A stretch of 64,000 nt of DNA from Bombilactobacillus thymidiniphilus (lineage in GTDB: Bacteria; Bacillota; Bacilli; Lactobacillales; Lactobacillaceae), in contig NZ_CP093365.1 in the NCBI RefSeq assembly GCF_023380245.1, positions 558,001-622,000 on the forward strand. The letters run 5' to 3'. Below the pieces are notes generated by a model. That model had not been told where the DNA came from. It was given only the letters and a program-made list of their open reading frames with translations, and made no database searches. This document shows positions 41,534-50,480 of the stretch, in pieces (within the stretch, counting starts at the first letter, position 1; every line of letters begins with the position of its first letter). The position numbers and the translations under genes are program-made.

Positions 41534-42055
41534 ATGAATTTAATTGATGACGAATCAAATATAATTGATTCTAAACTGGGTAATTTTGATTGGGTTAGAT
41601 TATTCTCTAAAATAACTAATACTAAAATTGGAGATGATGTTTTTATTGGATTCAGTAACTTAATACAAAATTCAGTTATTGGCAATAATGTCCAAATAGC
41701 TTCTAGATCAGTTATAGGATTTGCCAATGAGAATTATGCTGTCATTGAGGACTGTGTTTGGATAGGAGCACAGGCTATTATTGACCCAGGAATTACTGTG
41801 CACGAAGGAGCTGTTATTGGTGCTAGGACTCATGTAACAAAAGATGTTGCTCCCTTTACCGTAGTAAAGGGAAGCAGTGAATACACTCATGAAAGAAAAG
41901 TTACAGGATTGAAGAAGCCCAATTTTAGGAAGTTTTTATTATATCATCTCCAATTGAAAGAAAGAAATATGTACATTAAAGCGGATGCTAATGGTAATTA
42001 TATATCTGACAGAATTAATAGCTCATATTATGAATATCTTACTGGTATAAGTTGA
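41534..42055 (+). CDS. Left-handed beta-helix (hexapeptide) acyltransferase-like protein
   Basis: ATG 41534 (MNLIDDESNIIDSK) has AAGAAGG upstream; the earlier in-frame ATG lacks an SD. 173 residues. Repeated hexapeptides (TKIGDDVFIGFSNLI, SVIGNNVQIASRSVI, CVWIGAQAIIDPGITVHEGAVIGARTHVTKDVAPFTVVKG) define a trimeric beta-helix as in maltose, xenobiotic or serine acetyltransferases. A C-terminal arm of about 45 residues follows. Substrate unknown; next to an exporter and ArsR regulator, a detoxifying acetyltransferase is possible. Confidence 0.75.
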   Translation: MNLIDDESNIIDSKLGNFDWVRLFSKITNTKIGDDVFIGFSNLIQNSVIGNNVQIASRSVIGFANENYAVIEDCVWIGAQAIIDPGITVHEGAVIGARTHVTKDVAPFTVVKGSSEYTHERKVTGLKKPNFRKFLLYHLQLKERNMYIKADANGNYISDRINSSYYEYLTGIS

Positions 42056-42084
42056 TATTTATAATTATGTGCTGATTAGATTGA

Positions 42085-42166
42085 TGTGACCCCCAAAAAT
42101 TTAAGACAGATTAATAACTAAAAGGATTGATTGCCGATATTATATCGGCGTCAATCCTTTTAGTTA
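42085..42166 (-). mobile_element. IS3-type insertion sequence end, solo remnant
   Basis: TGTGACCCCCAAAAATTTAAGACAGA (42085-42110) looks like the terminal inverted repeat of lactobacillus IS3-family elements (minus strand ends ..TTTTTGGGGGTCACA). It is followed by a near-perfect long hairpin (42115-42166, AACTAAAAGGATTGA..GCCGAT / ATCGGC..TCAATCCTTTTAGTT), the usual arrangement after an IS3 transposase gene. No transposase is left; the next sequence is the aspD terminator. Recognition of the IR is from memory. Confidence 0.5.
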
Positions 42167-42175
42167 AATATATAA

Positions 42176-42208
42176 AATAGACCACAAGTTTTACTTGTGG
42201 TCTATTTC
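42176..42208. terminator. Bidirectional terminator after aspD
   Basis: Perfect 14-bp stem AATAGACCACAAGT / ACTTGTGGTCTATT with a 3-base loop, downstream of aspD (minus). Confidence 0.8.
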
Positions 42209-42227
42209 TATCTTGTATGAATGTATT

Positions 42228-42259
42228 AAGCCGCAACTTATTTTTGCTGCTGCTTTTCC
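42228..42259 (+). repeat. Right 32-bp direct repeat of a putative island
   Basis: Spans the last six codons and stop of aspD plus 10 downstream bases; 29 of 32 bases match 39072-39103. Confidence 0.8.
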
Positions 42260-43827
42260 CATTCAGTATACATACTATCTAACAAATGGATTAAACGCTG
42301 GCCAATTTGCTTATATTGCTGCGTGGCTAAGTTGGCGAGCGAAATCCGCACCGACCACGTATCACTGCCAAACGGACTGGTTTTCAATAACATGACGTGC
42401 TCTGTTTCCGCCAACTTCACCAACAACTGCGTCGGCGTCCACTTATCAGTCACATACTGCCGAAAATCTTGCCCATAACGTCCAGCGATCCACTTAGCTA
42501 AATCAATATCGCAATAATAAGCAGTATCCCACGTTGGCAACGGCTGCTTAATGCCCAGCGTATCGAATAATAACTTTTCACGCGTATGACAAATATTCAT
42601 GACTTCTTTTTTATACTCTCGTCCTTCATCTAAAACACCATATAACGAAAATAAAGCAATCATCGCTTGCGCAACCGTTGATAAGCCAGCTGCATGATTT
42701 AACGCAATATCACGCGAATCAGCCACTAATAAATCAATAAAATGTAACTCTTGTTCAGAACTAATCGCTTCATAACGCTGTTGCAGTTCTTGTACTAATG
42801 CCGTCGGCAATTTCAGCATTAATTCATCAAAAACATTTTCTTGATTAACCGCAATCGCCCCAACACGCCAACCAGTAGCGCCAAAATATTTCGAAAAAGA
42901 ATACAAACAAACCGTATTATAAGGCAAAGCCGCGAATAAAGATTTGAATTTAGGCACAAAAGTACCATACACATCATCCGTCACCAGCATCAAATCCGAA
43001 CGATCAGTTTGCACAATTCGCTGAATATACGCAATATTTTGGTCATTCATTGCATTAGCTGTCGGATTGCTGGGATTGACCACAAAAGCCGCTTTCACAC
43101 GCGGATCACGTAACTTATCTAATTCTGTCGTTGGATATTCATAACTCACACCATTATCACGCTGTATTTTATGGGCGCGGATCTCCACAACATCAAAGTT
43201 AAATACCGGTAACTTAGGAATTTCCAAATAAGGTGCAAATGTCGGCAAAAACAAAGCAATTCGATCATGCGACTGTAATAATTTAGTATTTAACAATGTA
43301 TCAAACAAATAACAAATTCCTGCAGTGCCACCTTCCACTGGAAAAACGTCAAAATCTAATGATTGACTAGCAAACAATTCTTTTGTTAGATAATTTTTCA
43401 AAGGTTGTTCCACAGGGGCTAAACATCGCACAGGAGCCGGATAATTATCACCAATTACTGCATCACACATCGCTGTCAGCCAATCATCAACCGGCATGCC
43501 TAAAATAGCTTGTTGCTCGGTAATAATCTGGTGTAAAAAAGTGGCTGCTGGACTAGGATGTGCCTGTAAAAAATCTTTGAAACGTTGTAAGCGTTGATTT
43601 TGCGGCTTAATTTGTTTTGCTAGTAGATCTTTAGAATCTGTCAAAGTTTCTTGTACCGCGAATTGTCCTAACAAGAAAAAAGCAGCTCGTGGTGTTGGTG
43701 CAGTCCAGTTAGGATTACCTCTTCCGGCATTTAGCAATTCAGATCCTTTGGAATCTTTGATTTTTTGTTCAAGATATAGACTTAATTCAAACGGACTTAA
43801 TTGTTCGATAGTTTGATCTTCTGACAT
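42238..43827 (-). CDS. aspD: Aspartate 4-decarboxylase / aspartate aminotransferase
   Basis: 529 residues, the length of AspD rather than of ordinary 400-residue aminotransferases. Fold-type I PLP enzyme: N-terminal LLNAGRGNPNW, FPVEGGTAGICYL, VVNPSNPTANAM, TDDVYG and the PLP Lys in SFSKYFGATGWRVG, then RISLANL near the end with the carboxylate-binding Arg. It converts aspartate to alanine and CO2. With an aspartate/alanine exchanger (AspT) this creates a proton-motive force and acid resistance, but no aspT is adjacent here. Monocistronic. Confidence 0.9.
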   Translation of the reverse strand: MSEDQTIEQLSPFELSLYLEQKIKDSKGSELLNAGRGNPNWTAPTPRAAFFLLGQFAVQETLTDSKDLLAKQIKPQNQRLQRFKDFLQAHPSPAATFLHQIITEQQAILGMPVDDWLTAMCDAVIGDNYPAPVRCLAPVEQPLKNYLTKELFASQSLDFDVFPVEGGTAGICYLFDTLLNTKLLQSHDRIALFLPTFAPYLEIPKLPVFNFDVVEIRAHKIQRDNGVSYEYPTTELDKLRDPRVKAAFVVNPSNPTANAMNDQNIAYIQRIVQTDRSDLMLVTDDVYGTFVPKFKSLFAALPYNTVCLYSFSKYFGATGWRVGAIAVNQENVFDELMLKLPTALVQELQQRYEAISSEQELHFIDLLVADSRDIALNHAAGLSTVAQAMIALFSLYGVLDEGREYKKEVMNICHTREKLLFDTLGIKQPLPTWDTAYYCDIDLAKWIAGRYGQDFRQYVTDKWTPTQLLVKLAETEHVMLLKTSPFGSDTWSVRISLANLATQQYKQIGQRLIHLLDSMYTEWEKQQQK

Positions 43828-43910
43828 ACTTTGTTAAACTCCTGTTCAAATACTACTGTCTAGTATACATTTACCGTAACCCAATTAACGCAAAACTTTC
43901 GTAAATTCAA

Positions 43911-43952
43911 TAAAAAATCTCAAATCCAAAAAATAATTTTTGAACTTGAGAC
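43911..43952 (-). terminator. Terminator of nagE
   Basis: Minus-strand stem TCTCAAgTtCAAAAA / TTTTTGgAtTTGAGA with two mismatches and a T6 tail. Confidence 0.7.
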
Positions 43953-43957
43953 GTAAT

Positions 43958-45928
43958 TTATTTATTATGAGTGGTCAAAACCAATTGCTGCGGCGTAACA
44001 GTTGCCTGTCCAAACTTAAAGCGTAAATACCCGATTTCTTCCATATTGGTAATTACAATCATAGTAGTTATCTTTTTACCAGCGGCTTGCACAGCAGCTA
44101 GATCCATTGTAGCCAAGAGCTCGCCATGTCGAATTTGTTGCCCAGCTTGCACAGCGACATTAAATGGCTTGCCGTCCAAGCTCACCGTATCAATTCCCAT
44201 GTGCACCAAAATTTCCAAGCCCGTCGCTGTCTTAATGCCAATTGCATGTTTAGTCGGGAAAACATTAGTAATCTCGCCATCCACAGGTGCCATAATTTGA
44301 TTATTATCCGGCTCAACTGCATAGCCATCGCCCAACATTTTTTCTGCAAAAGTAGGATCAGCGACTTGTTCTAAATCTAACAGTTGCCCATTTGCTACCG
44401 CATAAAAGTCGGTATTTTCACCAGCATGCTCTCTTGTAGCTACTGGCGCTTTAGGTGTCGTTGAAGCTGTTGCAGTTTTATTGATTGGTGCTTTTTGTTC
44501 CAATAATTGACGTAAAGCATTAGCTGTAAATTCAACTTCCGTGCCGATAATGATTTGTAGATGCGTGGCATCAATTACATTTATTCCCACAGCACCAGCC
44601 GCTTTAATCGCCGCTGTTTCAATTTTAGCAGTATCTTTTAACTGAAGACGCAAGCGTGTAGTGCAATTGTCGACTACCGTTAAATTAGCAGATCCTCCTA
44701 GTGCAGCGTAAATTTGCTTAGCTTGGCGCATAAATTTATCATCAGCTGCATCAATTATTTCCGTTGGAGTATTAACTTCTTCCAGTGGCTCTCTGCCTGG
44801 GGTCATTAAATTGAATTTTTTAATTGCAAAGTTGAAAGTTACATAATAAATCACCGCCATAACTACACCTTGTACTAACAACATTAAAGGCATGTTGGCA
44901 ATCGGTACGCGCAAACTCAACAAGTAATCTACTAAACCTGCACTAAAAGTAAAGCCGGCAGTCCAATGCATAATTGCTGCAAAAGCTAATGATAAACCGG
45001 TTAACATCGCATGTAATAAATATAACGGCCAAGCGACAAACATAAATGAAAACTCTAATGGTTCTGTAACGCCAGTGAAGAATGAAGCAAAACCGGCAGC
45101 TAACATTAAAGAACCCGTTTCTTTTTTGCGTTGTGGTAAAGCATTACGATAGATTGCATATGCCCCAGCAGGCAAACCAAACATCATCACCGGGAAAAAG
45201 CCAGCTAAATACATCCCAGTAACACCTTTAGTACCAGTGCTCGACCAGAAATTAGCAATGTCATTGATACCAGCAATATTAAACCAGAATACTGAATTGA
45301 GCGCTTGATGTAATCCCGTTGGGATCAGCAAACGGTTGAATAAACCAAATAACCCTGCACCGATCCAGCCTAACGAGACAATATATTTACCAAAAGCGAC
45401 TAATGCCGTATAAATTGGTGGCCAAATCACAATTAATAAAGCAGAAATTACTAACATTACTAAAGAAGCAATAATCGGCACTAATCTTTTACCACTAAAA
45501 AAAGAAAAAGCCATAGGTAATTTAGTATTGTGAAAGCGATTATATAACGCTGCCACCACTAGCCCTGTCATAATTCCAATAAAAACATTGCCCTTAATTT
45601 GTGTAAAAGATACATCAACAGCGCTAGTTTTAATATTGAGCAAAGTTGCCATTTGTTGCGGATCTAAAATATACATCGGGATTTGGTAAGCTACTAATCC
45701 CGCCAAAGCAGCAGCTCCACTGTGATCTTCAGACATACCAAAGGCCAAACCGACCGCAAATAAAATTGCCAAACTGCCCAAAATGGCGTTGCCACCAATT
45801 TGTAAGTATTGTGCAATTGCCCATTTTGCCGGTAGCCAGTGCCCAATGCCGACTAATAAAGCGGCGGCTGGCAAAACTGAAACAGGTAATTGCAGTGAAC
45901 GTCCCATTCTTTGCAAGTAATCTTTCAT
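43958..45928 (-). CDS. nagE: PTS N-acetylglucosamine/glucose-type EIICBA
   Basis: 656 residues in one chain. EIIC (1-375, about ten TM helices; GMSEDHSGAAALAGLVAYQIP, LIPTGLHQALN, FFTGVTEPLEFSFMFVAW), EIIB (about 390-475, phospho-Cys in VVDNCTTRLRL), a Thr/Pro linker, and EIIA (about 500-656, phospho-His in EILVHMGIDTVSLDG). It imports and phosphorylates GlcNAc or glucose; GlcNAc is favoured because of the NagR-type operator upstream and nagA in the same window. Strong promoter and AAGGAG. Monocistronic. Confidence 0.85.
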   Translation of the reverse strand: MKDYLQRMGRSLQLPVSVLPAAALLVGIGHWLPAKWAIAQYLQIGGNAILGSLAILFAVGLAFGMSEDHSGAAALAGLVAYQIPMYILDPQQMATLLNIKTSAVDVSFTQIKGNVFIGIMTGLVVAALYNRFHNTKLPMAFSFFSGKRLVPIIASLVMLVISALLIVIWPPIYTALVAFGKYIVSLGWIGAGLFGLFNRLLIPTGLHQALNSVFWFNIAGINDIANFWSSTGTKGVTGMYLAGFFPVMMFGLPAGAYAIYRNALPQRKKETGSLMLAAGFASFFTGVTEPLEFSFMFVAWPLYLLHAMLTGLSLAFAAIMHWTAGFTFSAGLVDYLLSLRVPIANMPLMLLVQGVVMAVIYYVTFNFAIKKFNLMTPGREPLEEVNTPTEIIDAADDKFMRQAKQIYAALGGSANLTVVDNCTTRLRLQLKDTAKIETAAIKAAGAVGINVIDATHLQIIIGTEVEFTANALRQLLEQKAPINKTATASTTPKAPVATREHAGENTDFYAVANGQLLDLEQVADPTFAEKMLGDGYAVEPDNNQIMAPVDGEITNVFPTKHAIGIKTATGLEILVHMGIDTVSLDGKPFNVAVQAGQQIRHGELLATMDLAAVQAAGKKITTMIVITNMEEIGYLRFKFGQATVTPQQLVLTTHNK

Positions 45929-45970
45929 ACAGGTTTACTCCTTAAACCAACTGATTTTATTAACAAAAAC

Positions 45971-45999
45971 AGTTTAGCCAACCTGCTGATAAACGTCAA
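45971..45999 (-). promoter_or_regulatory. nagE promoter
   Basis: Minus strand -35 TTGACG (45999-45994), 17-bp spacer, -10 TAAACT (45976-45971); near-consensus. Confidence 0.75.
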
Positions 46000-46009
46000 G
46001 CAAAAATTC

Positions 46010-46021
46010 AAATTGGTCTAT
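46010..46021 (-). promoter_or_regulatory. NagR half-site near the nagE promoter
   Basis: Minus strand TAGACCAATT, one half of the dre palindrome, about 10 bases upstream of the -35. Could help NagR binding. Confidence 0.35.
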
Positions 46022-46056
46022 TTAATTAACTATTGATATTATAATATTTAGGTAAA

Positions 46057-46074
46057 ATTGGTATACACCTATTT
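46057..46074. promoter_or_regulatory. NagR (YvoA) dre-type operator
   Basis: Minus strand AATAGGTGTATACCAATT matches 17 of 18 positions of the GntR-type NagR operator AATTGGTNTANACCAATT. It lies about 60 bp upstream of the nagE -35 and overlaps the stop of the MFS gene. Confidence 0.6.
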
Positions 46075-47463
46075 CTTTGATTTAATCGAAACATCACGAA
46101 TAATAGCAGCGAAAAAGACATCAACTACTGAAATTATTAAAAAAACCCCAAATGTCCAGTGAAATTGCTGTTGTTGGCGCTGCAATTGACTGCCGGCAGA
46201 ACTCGGCAAAGCTAAAAGTATCGTTGCTAAAGCCACCCCTAGAGCGCCTAAAATTTGGCGCAAAGTTGTAATCACAGCAGTGCCATGGGAAATAAATTGT
46301 TTTGGTAAAGCATTTGCTCCCATAGTTGTTGCTGGCATCATGACAAAAGCATTGCCACCTTCAATAATGGCAGCTAGCAACAACAGCCACCAAATAGTTA
46401 AATTTTCATTCAATACGAATAAACCTAACCAGCCAATGACAATTAAGATTGTGCCGATTGATAAAGTCAGCTTAAAGCCTAATTTATCCGCTAAAATGCC
46501 GGTCAAAGGATTCAAAACGCTTAACACCACTGCTCCCGGAACAAGTGCAATTCCCGAGATAAAAGGTGATAAATGTAAAACATTTTGATAGTAAAGTGGA
46601 AAAATAATGGTAACTACTATTAGGGAAACATATGAAAATCCGGTCAATAATACTGCCAAATCAAAATTGAACGTTTGCAAAACACGTAGTTGCAAAAGTG
46701 GCTGATGATTAGTCAGCTGGCGCCAAATAAAGATAATCAGTCCGACCACACTGCTTAATAAAATAATTGTTAAAGTCTTGTTCCAAGATAGATTTTTGCC
46801 ACTAGTCGTTAAAACATACAAAAATCCGATAAAACTAAACGAAGATAACACCGAAATAATATCTAGTTTACTATGTTGCAAGGATAATGGACTCAGCACT
46901 GTCTGAATCGCTATAAGCGCTACCACAGTCAGCACCACAAAAAACAAAATAAAAACGCCTTGCCATGCAAAAAAATGCAAAACCACACCAGAGACAATCG
47001 GCCCAACTGCTAGAGCTGATCCCATAACTAAGCCTGCAAAGCCCATCACTGTTCCACGCTGTTCTTCATCTGTAATATCTAATAAAACAGTTTGATACGA
47101 AGGAAATAAAACACCAACTGCCACTGCTTCTAGTGCACGCCCCAATAGCATTGTTCCAAAATTAGGTGCCCAAATAATTAATAATGTACCCACATCAAAT
47201 ATTATCAATAAACTAATAAATAATTTTTTAAAGGGAATATTAGCTAATAACCATGGGCTAACTGGGATCATGACTGTCATAATTAACATGAACCCAGTTG
47301 TTAGCCATTGCACTGCTGAAGCGTTAATATGAAAATAACGCATCAGAGTTGGGTAAGCTGTCGATAATGCTGACTGGCTAATGGACATGGTAAAAGTTCC
47401 CGCCAACAATGTTAAAACAAAAATCCAATATTTTTTACCGTGTAATTTAACTTGATCTGCCAT
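46069..47463 (-). CDS. MFS multidrug exporter, 14-TM DHA2 (EmrB/QacA) type
   Basis: 464 residues, about 14 TM helices. TFTMSISQSALSTAYPTLMRYFHI with W-L-T-T-G-F-M-L (motif D1 and TM2), LLGRALEAVAVGVLFPSYQT, GFAGLVMGSALAVGPIVSGVVL (antiporter motif C) and ALVPGAVVLSVLNPLTGILADKLG. A proton-driven exporter of lipophilic compounds; substrate unknown. Monocistronic; its 3' end overlaps the NagR operator of nagE. Confidence 0.9.
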   Translation of the reverse strand: MADQVKLHGKKYWIFVLTLLAGTFTMSISQSALSTAYPTLMRYFHINASAVQWLTTGFMLIMTVMIPVSPWLLANIPFKKLFISLLIIFDVGTLLIIWAPNFGTMLLGRALEAVAVGVLFPSYQTVLLDITDEEQRGTVMGFAGLVMGSALAVGPIVSGVVLHFFAWQGVFILFFVVLTVVALIAIQTVLSPLSLQHSKLDIISVLSSFSFIGFLYVLTTSGKNLSWNKTLTIILLSSVVGLIIFIWRQLTNHQPLLQLRVLQTFNFDLAVLLTGFSYVSLIVVTIIFPLYYQNVLHLSPFISGIALVPGAVVLSVLNPLTGILADKLGFKLTLSIGTILIVIGWLGLFVLNENLTIWWLLLLAAIIEGGNAFVMMPATTMGANALPKQFISHGTAVITTLRQILGALGVALATILLALPSSAGSQLQRQQQQFHWTFGVFLIISVVDVFFAAIIRDVSIKSKK

Positions 47464-47619
47464 TTTTCTTAACTCCTCAGTTTTGGCTTTAGATTAATTA
47501 TTACTACGCTTTCATAAAATAGCAATTAAAGCGTATTTTTAAGTATGCTTAATTTTAGGTTTAATTTTACTGAAAGTAGGAGTATCATTGTCTCTTGGGA
47601 AAAGTAAGGAGGAATTTTT

Positions 47620-49191
47620 GTGGTAGAAAATACTAAGAAAAAACACCACTTAATAGAGTATGCAAATGGTCCCTCACTAGAAGAAATCAACGGTACTGTT
47701 GACGTTCCAAAAAATAAGGGATTTTGGCGGATGCTATTAGCTTATTCAGGTCCGGGCGCACTGGTGGCGGTTGGTTATATGGATCCAGGTAACTGGTCTA
47801 CATCCATCACTGGCGGACAAAATTTTCAATATTTACTAATGTCGATCATCTTAATTTCAAGTTTGATTGCGATGCTATTGCAATACATGGCGGCCAAACT
47901 CGGGATTGTGACGCAAATGGACTTAGCGCAAGCCATTCGTGCACGAACTAGTAAATCATTAGGCATTATTTTATGGATTTTGACAGAGTTAGCGATTATG
48001 GCAACAGATATTGCCGAAGTTATTGGGGGCGCAATCGCTTTATATCTGCTCTTCAAAATTCCATTAGTTATTGCCGTTTTCATTACCGTTTTCGATGTTT
48101 TATTGTTGTTATTACTAACCAAAATCGGCTTCCGCAAAATCGAAGCTTTGGTTGTCGCTTTAATTGTCGTAATTTTAGCTATTTTCGCTTATCAAGTAGC
48201 TTTATCAGACCCTAACTGGGGGGCGGTATTGAAAGGATTAGTGCCTAGTGCGCGGTCCATGTCAACTAGCGAACAAGTTGGTGGAATGACACCGTTAAGT
48301 GGTTCTTTAGGAATCATCGGAGCAACAGTTATGCCACATAATTTGTACTTGCATTCTTCCATTTCACAAACACGTAAAATTGATCATAGTAGTGAAAAAG
48401 ATATAGCAGAAGCTGTTAAATTTTCTGCTTGGGATTCCAATATTCAATTAACATTTGCTTTCTTTGTGAATGCGTTATTATTGATTACTGGTGTAGCAGT
48501 CTTTAAATCAGGTTCCGTTCAAGATCCTTCTTTCTTTGGCTTGTATGAAGCTTTATCAGACACTTCCAAAATGAGTAATGGGATTTTGGCTAATGTTGCA
48601 CAAACCGGCGTCTTATCTACTTTATTCGCCGTAGCTTTATTAGCTTCCGGACAAAACTCCACAATCACTGGTACTTTAACTGGACAAGTTATCATGGAAG
48701 GTTTCATTCACATGCGTATGCCACTTTGGTTACGTCGTTTGGTAACACGGTTAATATCCGTTATTCCAGTTTTAGCTTGTGTATTAATGACGAGTGGTCA
48801 ATCTGATATCCAACAACATCAAGCTTTAAATGATTTAATGAATAATTCGCAAGTCTTCTTAGCATTTGCTTTACCATTTTCAATGTTGCCATTATTGATG
48901 TTTACTGACAGTAAGATCGAAATGGGACAACGTTTTAAAAACTCCATGTGGATCAAGATTTTAGGCTGGATTTCTGTTATTGGCTTAACTTACTTGAACT
49001 TAAAAGGTTTACCTGATTCCATTGCTGGTTTCTTCGGTGATCATCCAACTGCTGGACAAGTAGAAACAGCTAACATTTTGGCTTATATTGCCATGTTCTT
49101 AGTTTTAGCCTTACTAGTTTGGACAATTATTGAACTTTACAAAGGTAATAAACGTTTCGAACAACAACAAATATCTGAATCAGATAAATAA
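47620..49191 (+). CDS. mntH: Mn2+/H+ symporter, Nramp family
   Basis: 523 residues from GTG 47620 with AAGGAGG upstream. 11-12 TM helices. The metal site is complete: YMDPGNW in TM1 and [12 protein letters not shown] in TM6 (Asp, Asn, Met, His of Nramp). Longer than E. coli MntH by an extended N-terminus and C-terminal tail, as in other lactobacilli. Imports manganese, crucial for these bacteria, driven by protons. Possible MntR control was not resolved. Terminator at 49202. Confidence 0.95.
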   Translation: MVENTKKKHHLIEYANGPSLEEINGTVDVPKNKGFWRMLLAYSGPGALVAVGYMDPGNWSTSITGGQNFQYLLMSIILISSLIAMLLQYMAAKLGIVTQMDLAQAIRARTSKSLGIILWILTELAIMATDIAEVIGGAIALYLLFKIPLVIAVFITVFDVLLLLLLTKIGFRKIEALVVALIVVILAIFAYQVALSDPNWGAVLKGLVPSARSMSTSEQVGGMTPLSGSLGIIGATVMPHNLYLHSSISQTRKIDHSSEKDIAEAVKFSAWDSNIQLTFAFFVNALLLITGVAVFKSGSVQDPSFFGLYEALSDTSKMSNGILANVAQTGVLSTLFAVALLASGQNSTITGTLTGQVIMEGFIHMRMPLWLRRLVTRLISVIPVLACVLMTSGQSDIQQHQALNDLMNNSQVFLAFALPFSMLPLLMFTDSKIEMGQRFKNSMWIKILGWISVIGLTYLNLKGLPDSIAGFFGDHPTAGQVETANILAYIAMFLVLALLVWTIIELYKGNKRFEQQQISESDK

Positions 49192-49201
49192 TTAACAACT
49201 A

Positions 49202-49234
49202 GACACTGCTTAAAAATAAGCGGTGTTTTTTATT
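49202..49234 (+). terminator. Terminator of mntH
   Basis: Stem ACACtGCTT / AAGCgGTGT, 6-base loop, T6 run. Confidence 0.82.
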
Positions 49235-49286
49235 GTCTTGTAGTAAACTTCAGGTTATAAAAGATAAATTAATCTAGGGGGAAATT

Positions 49287-49688
49287 ATGAATATTCAAAA
49301 AGCTAGTGAGTTAACTAATACTTCGATTGATACGATTCGCTATTACGAAAAAATAGGATTAATTCCACCAATTAAACGTGTCCATGGCATTCGTCACTTT
49401 GATGATCACGATATTGATTGGATTAAATTCAGCCGACACATGCGCCAAGCCGGACTATCTATCAAAGCACTGAGCCACTATCTAACATTGTTTCAAGCAG
49501 GTGACCAAACTATTCCTAAACGTATTGCACTTTTAAAAGAAGAATTGCAAAAATTAGAACAGCAGGAACAAAATATTCAAACCGCCGCTGAAAAACTAAA
49601 ATTTAAGATCAATAATTATCGTTCACATATGGTACAAGCTGAAAAATCACTGCGTTCTTTTGACACCAGTGCCCAGAGAATTCACTGA
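49287..49688 (+). CDS. MerR-family regulator
   Basis: 133 residues. HTH-wing MNIQKASELTNTSIDTIRYYEKIGLIPPIKRVHGIRHFDDHDIDWI, then a helical dimerisation arm (KRIALLKEELQKLEQQEQNIQTAAEKL). No conserved Cys, so it belongs to the aldehyde/redox-independent or drug-sensing branches (AdhR/YyaN-like). Its last 42 bases overlap the 3' end of the convergent RpiR gene. Target unknown. Confidence 0.88.
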   Translation: MNIQKASELTNTSIDTIRYYEKIGLIPPIKRVHGIRHFDDHDIDWIKFSRHMRQAGLSIKALSHYLTLFQAGDQTIPKRIALLKEELQKLEQQEQNIQTAAEKLKFKINNYRSHMVQAEKSLRSFDTSAQRIH

Positions 49689-50396
49689 ATGAGTGTGCGT
49701 CGCTTGCGCTAAACGTTCCAACAAATAGACCACCGGCAGTTGACTAGTCAAATTAATGCTGTTGCCAATAATGCGTGGTGTAATACTGTAAGAGAAATTA
49801 ATATCAGATAAGCCAGCCAAAGTATTGCTTGATGTATTAGTAATGCTGACGACTTGCGCGCCTTGATCTTGAAAATTAACCGCTTGATCGATAGTTTGTT
49901 CCGTTTCTCCGCTGACCGACAAAATCATTACCACATAATTACGATAAGAATTACGACCTAGCTGTGTAGGATTGAATGGATCATTCATCGCAAAGGCAAT
50001 CTGACCATTATTAACAAACTGGCGGGCTCCATAGCCGGCTAAATCTCCTGATGTACCTACGCCAAAAAAGATGAAATTAGTAGTCGGTAAGATCATTTTT
50101 TGAAATTGCTTAATAGATTGCTCGTATTGTTGCTTAAATTGTTGTCTAAAAAACGTACTTGCTTGATAAGTAATGTCATCTACCCGAACTTGACCTTGCA
50201 CTTCTTGGTCTAATTGCGCACACAGTTCATAGTAATGCCTATAACCCAATTTCTTGACCGTACGCACCACTGAAGCTGGTGCCACTTTTAACTTTGCCGC
50301 CAACTGGCGCAAACTGTAGTCTTTGACTACTGACTTATGATCCATAATATATTGATAAATGACATTTTGCGTTGGTGTTAATTTTTGCTGCACCAT
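49647..50396 (-). CDS. RpiR/MurR-family regulator with SIS domain
   Basis: ATG 50396 (MVQQKLTPTQN) with AGGGGGG upstream; 249 residues. N-terminal HTH_6 (SLRQLAAKLKVAPASVVRTVKKLGY) and a C-terminal SIS sugar-phosphate domain (FFGVGTSGDLAGYGARQFVN, ILSVSGETEQTIDQA). It lies at the end of, and in the same direction as, the cellobiose PTS operon, so it probably controls it in response to a phosphorylated sugar. The palindrome GAAACATGTTTC at 54009 upstream of the operon is a candidate target. Confidence 0.88.
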   Translation of the reverse strand: MVQQKLTPTQNVIYQYIMDHKSVVKDYSLRQLAAKLKVAPASVVRTVKKLGYRHYYELCAQLDQEVQGQVRVDDITYQASTFFRQQFKQQYEQSIKQFQKMILPTTNFIFFGVGTSGDLAGYGARQFVNNGQIAFAMNDPFNPTQLGRNSYRNYVVMILSVSGETEQTIDQAVNFQDQGAQVVSITNTSSNTLAGLSDINFSYSITPRIIGNSINLTSQLPVVYLLERLAQATHTHSVNSLGTGVKRTQ

Positions 50397-50428
50397 GATT
50401 AAACATCCCCCCTTGCTTAAATTTATGT

Positions 50429-50460
50429 AAAAAAGCCTGAACACAATGTTCGGGCTTTTC
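50429..50460 (-). terminator. Terminator of the bgl-cel operon
   Basis: Minus-strand stem AAAAGCCcGAACA / TGTTCaGGCTTTT, 3-base loop, T-run; between the IIA gene and the RpiR gene. Confidence 0.85.
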
Positions 50461-50480
50461 TTTTTTAAACTTTCAAGTAC

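Noticed and set aside
47500-47620. Possible MntR operator upstream of mntH (TTTAGGTTTAATTTTA)
   Set aside because: The repeat is direct rather than inverted and too AT-rich to distinguish from background.
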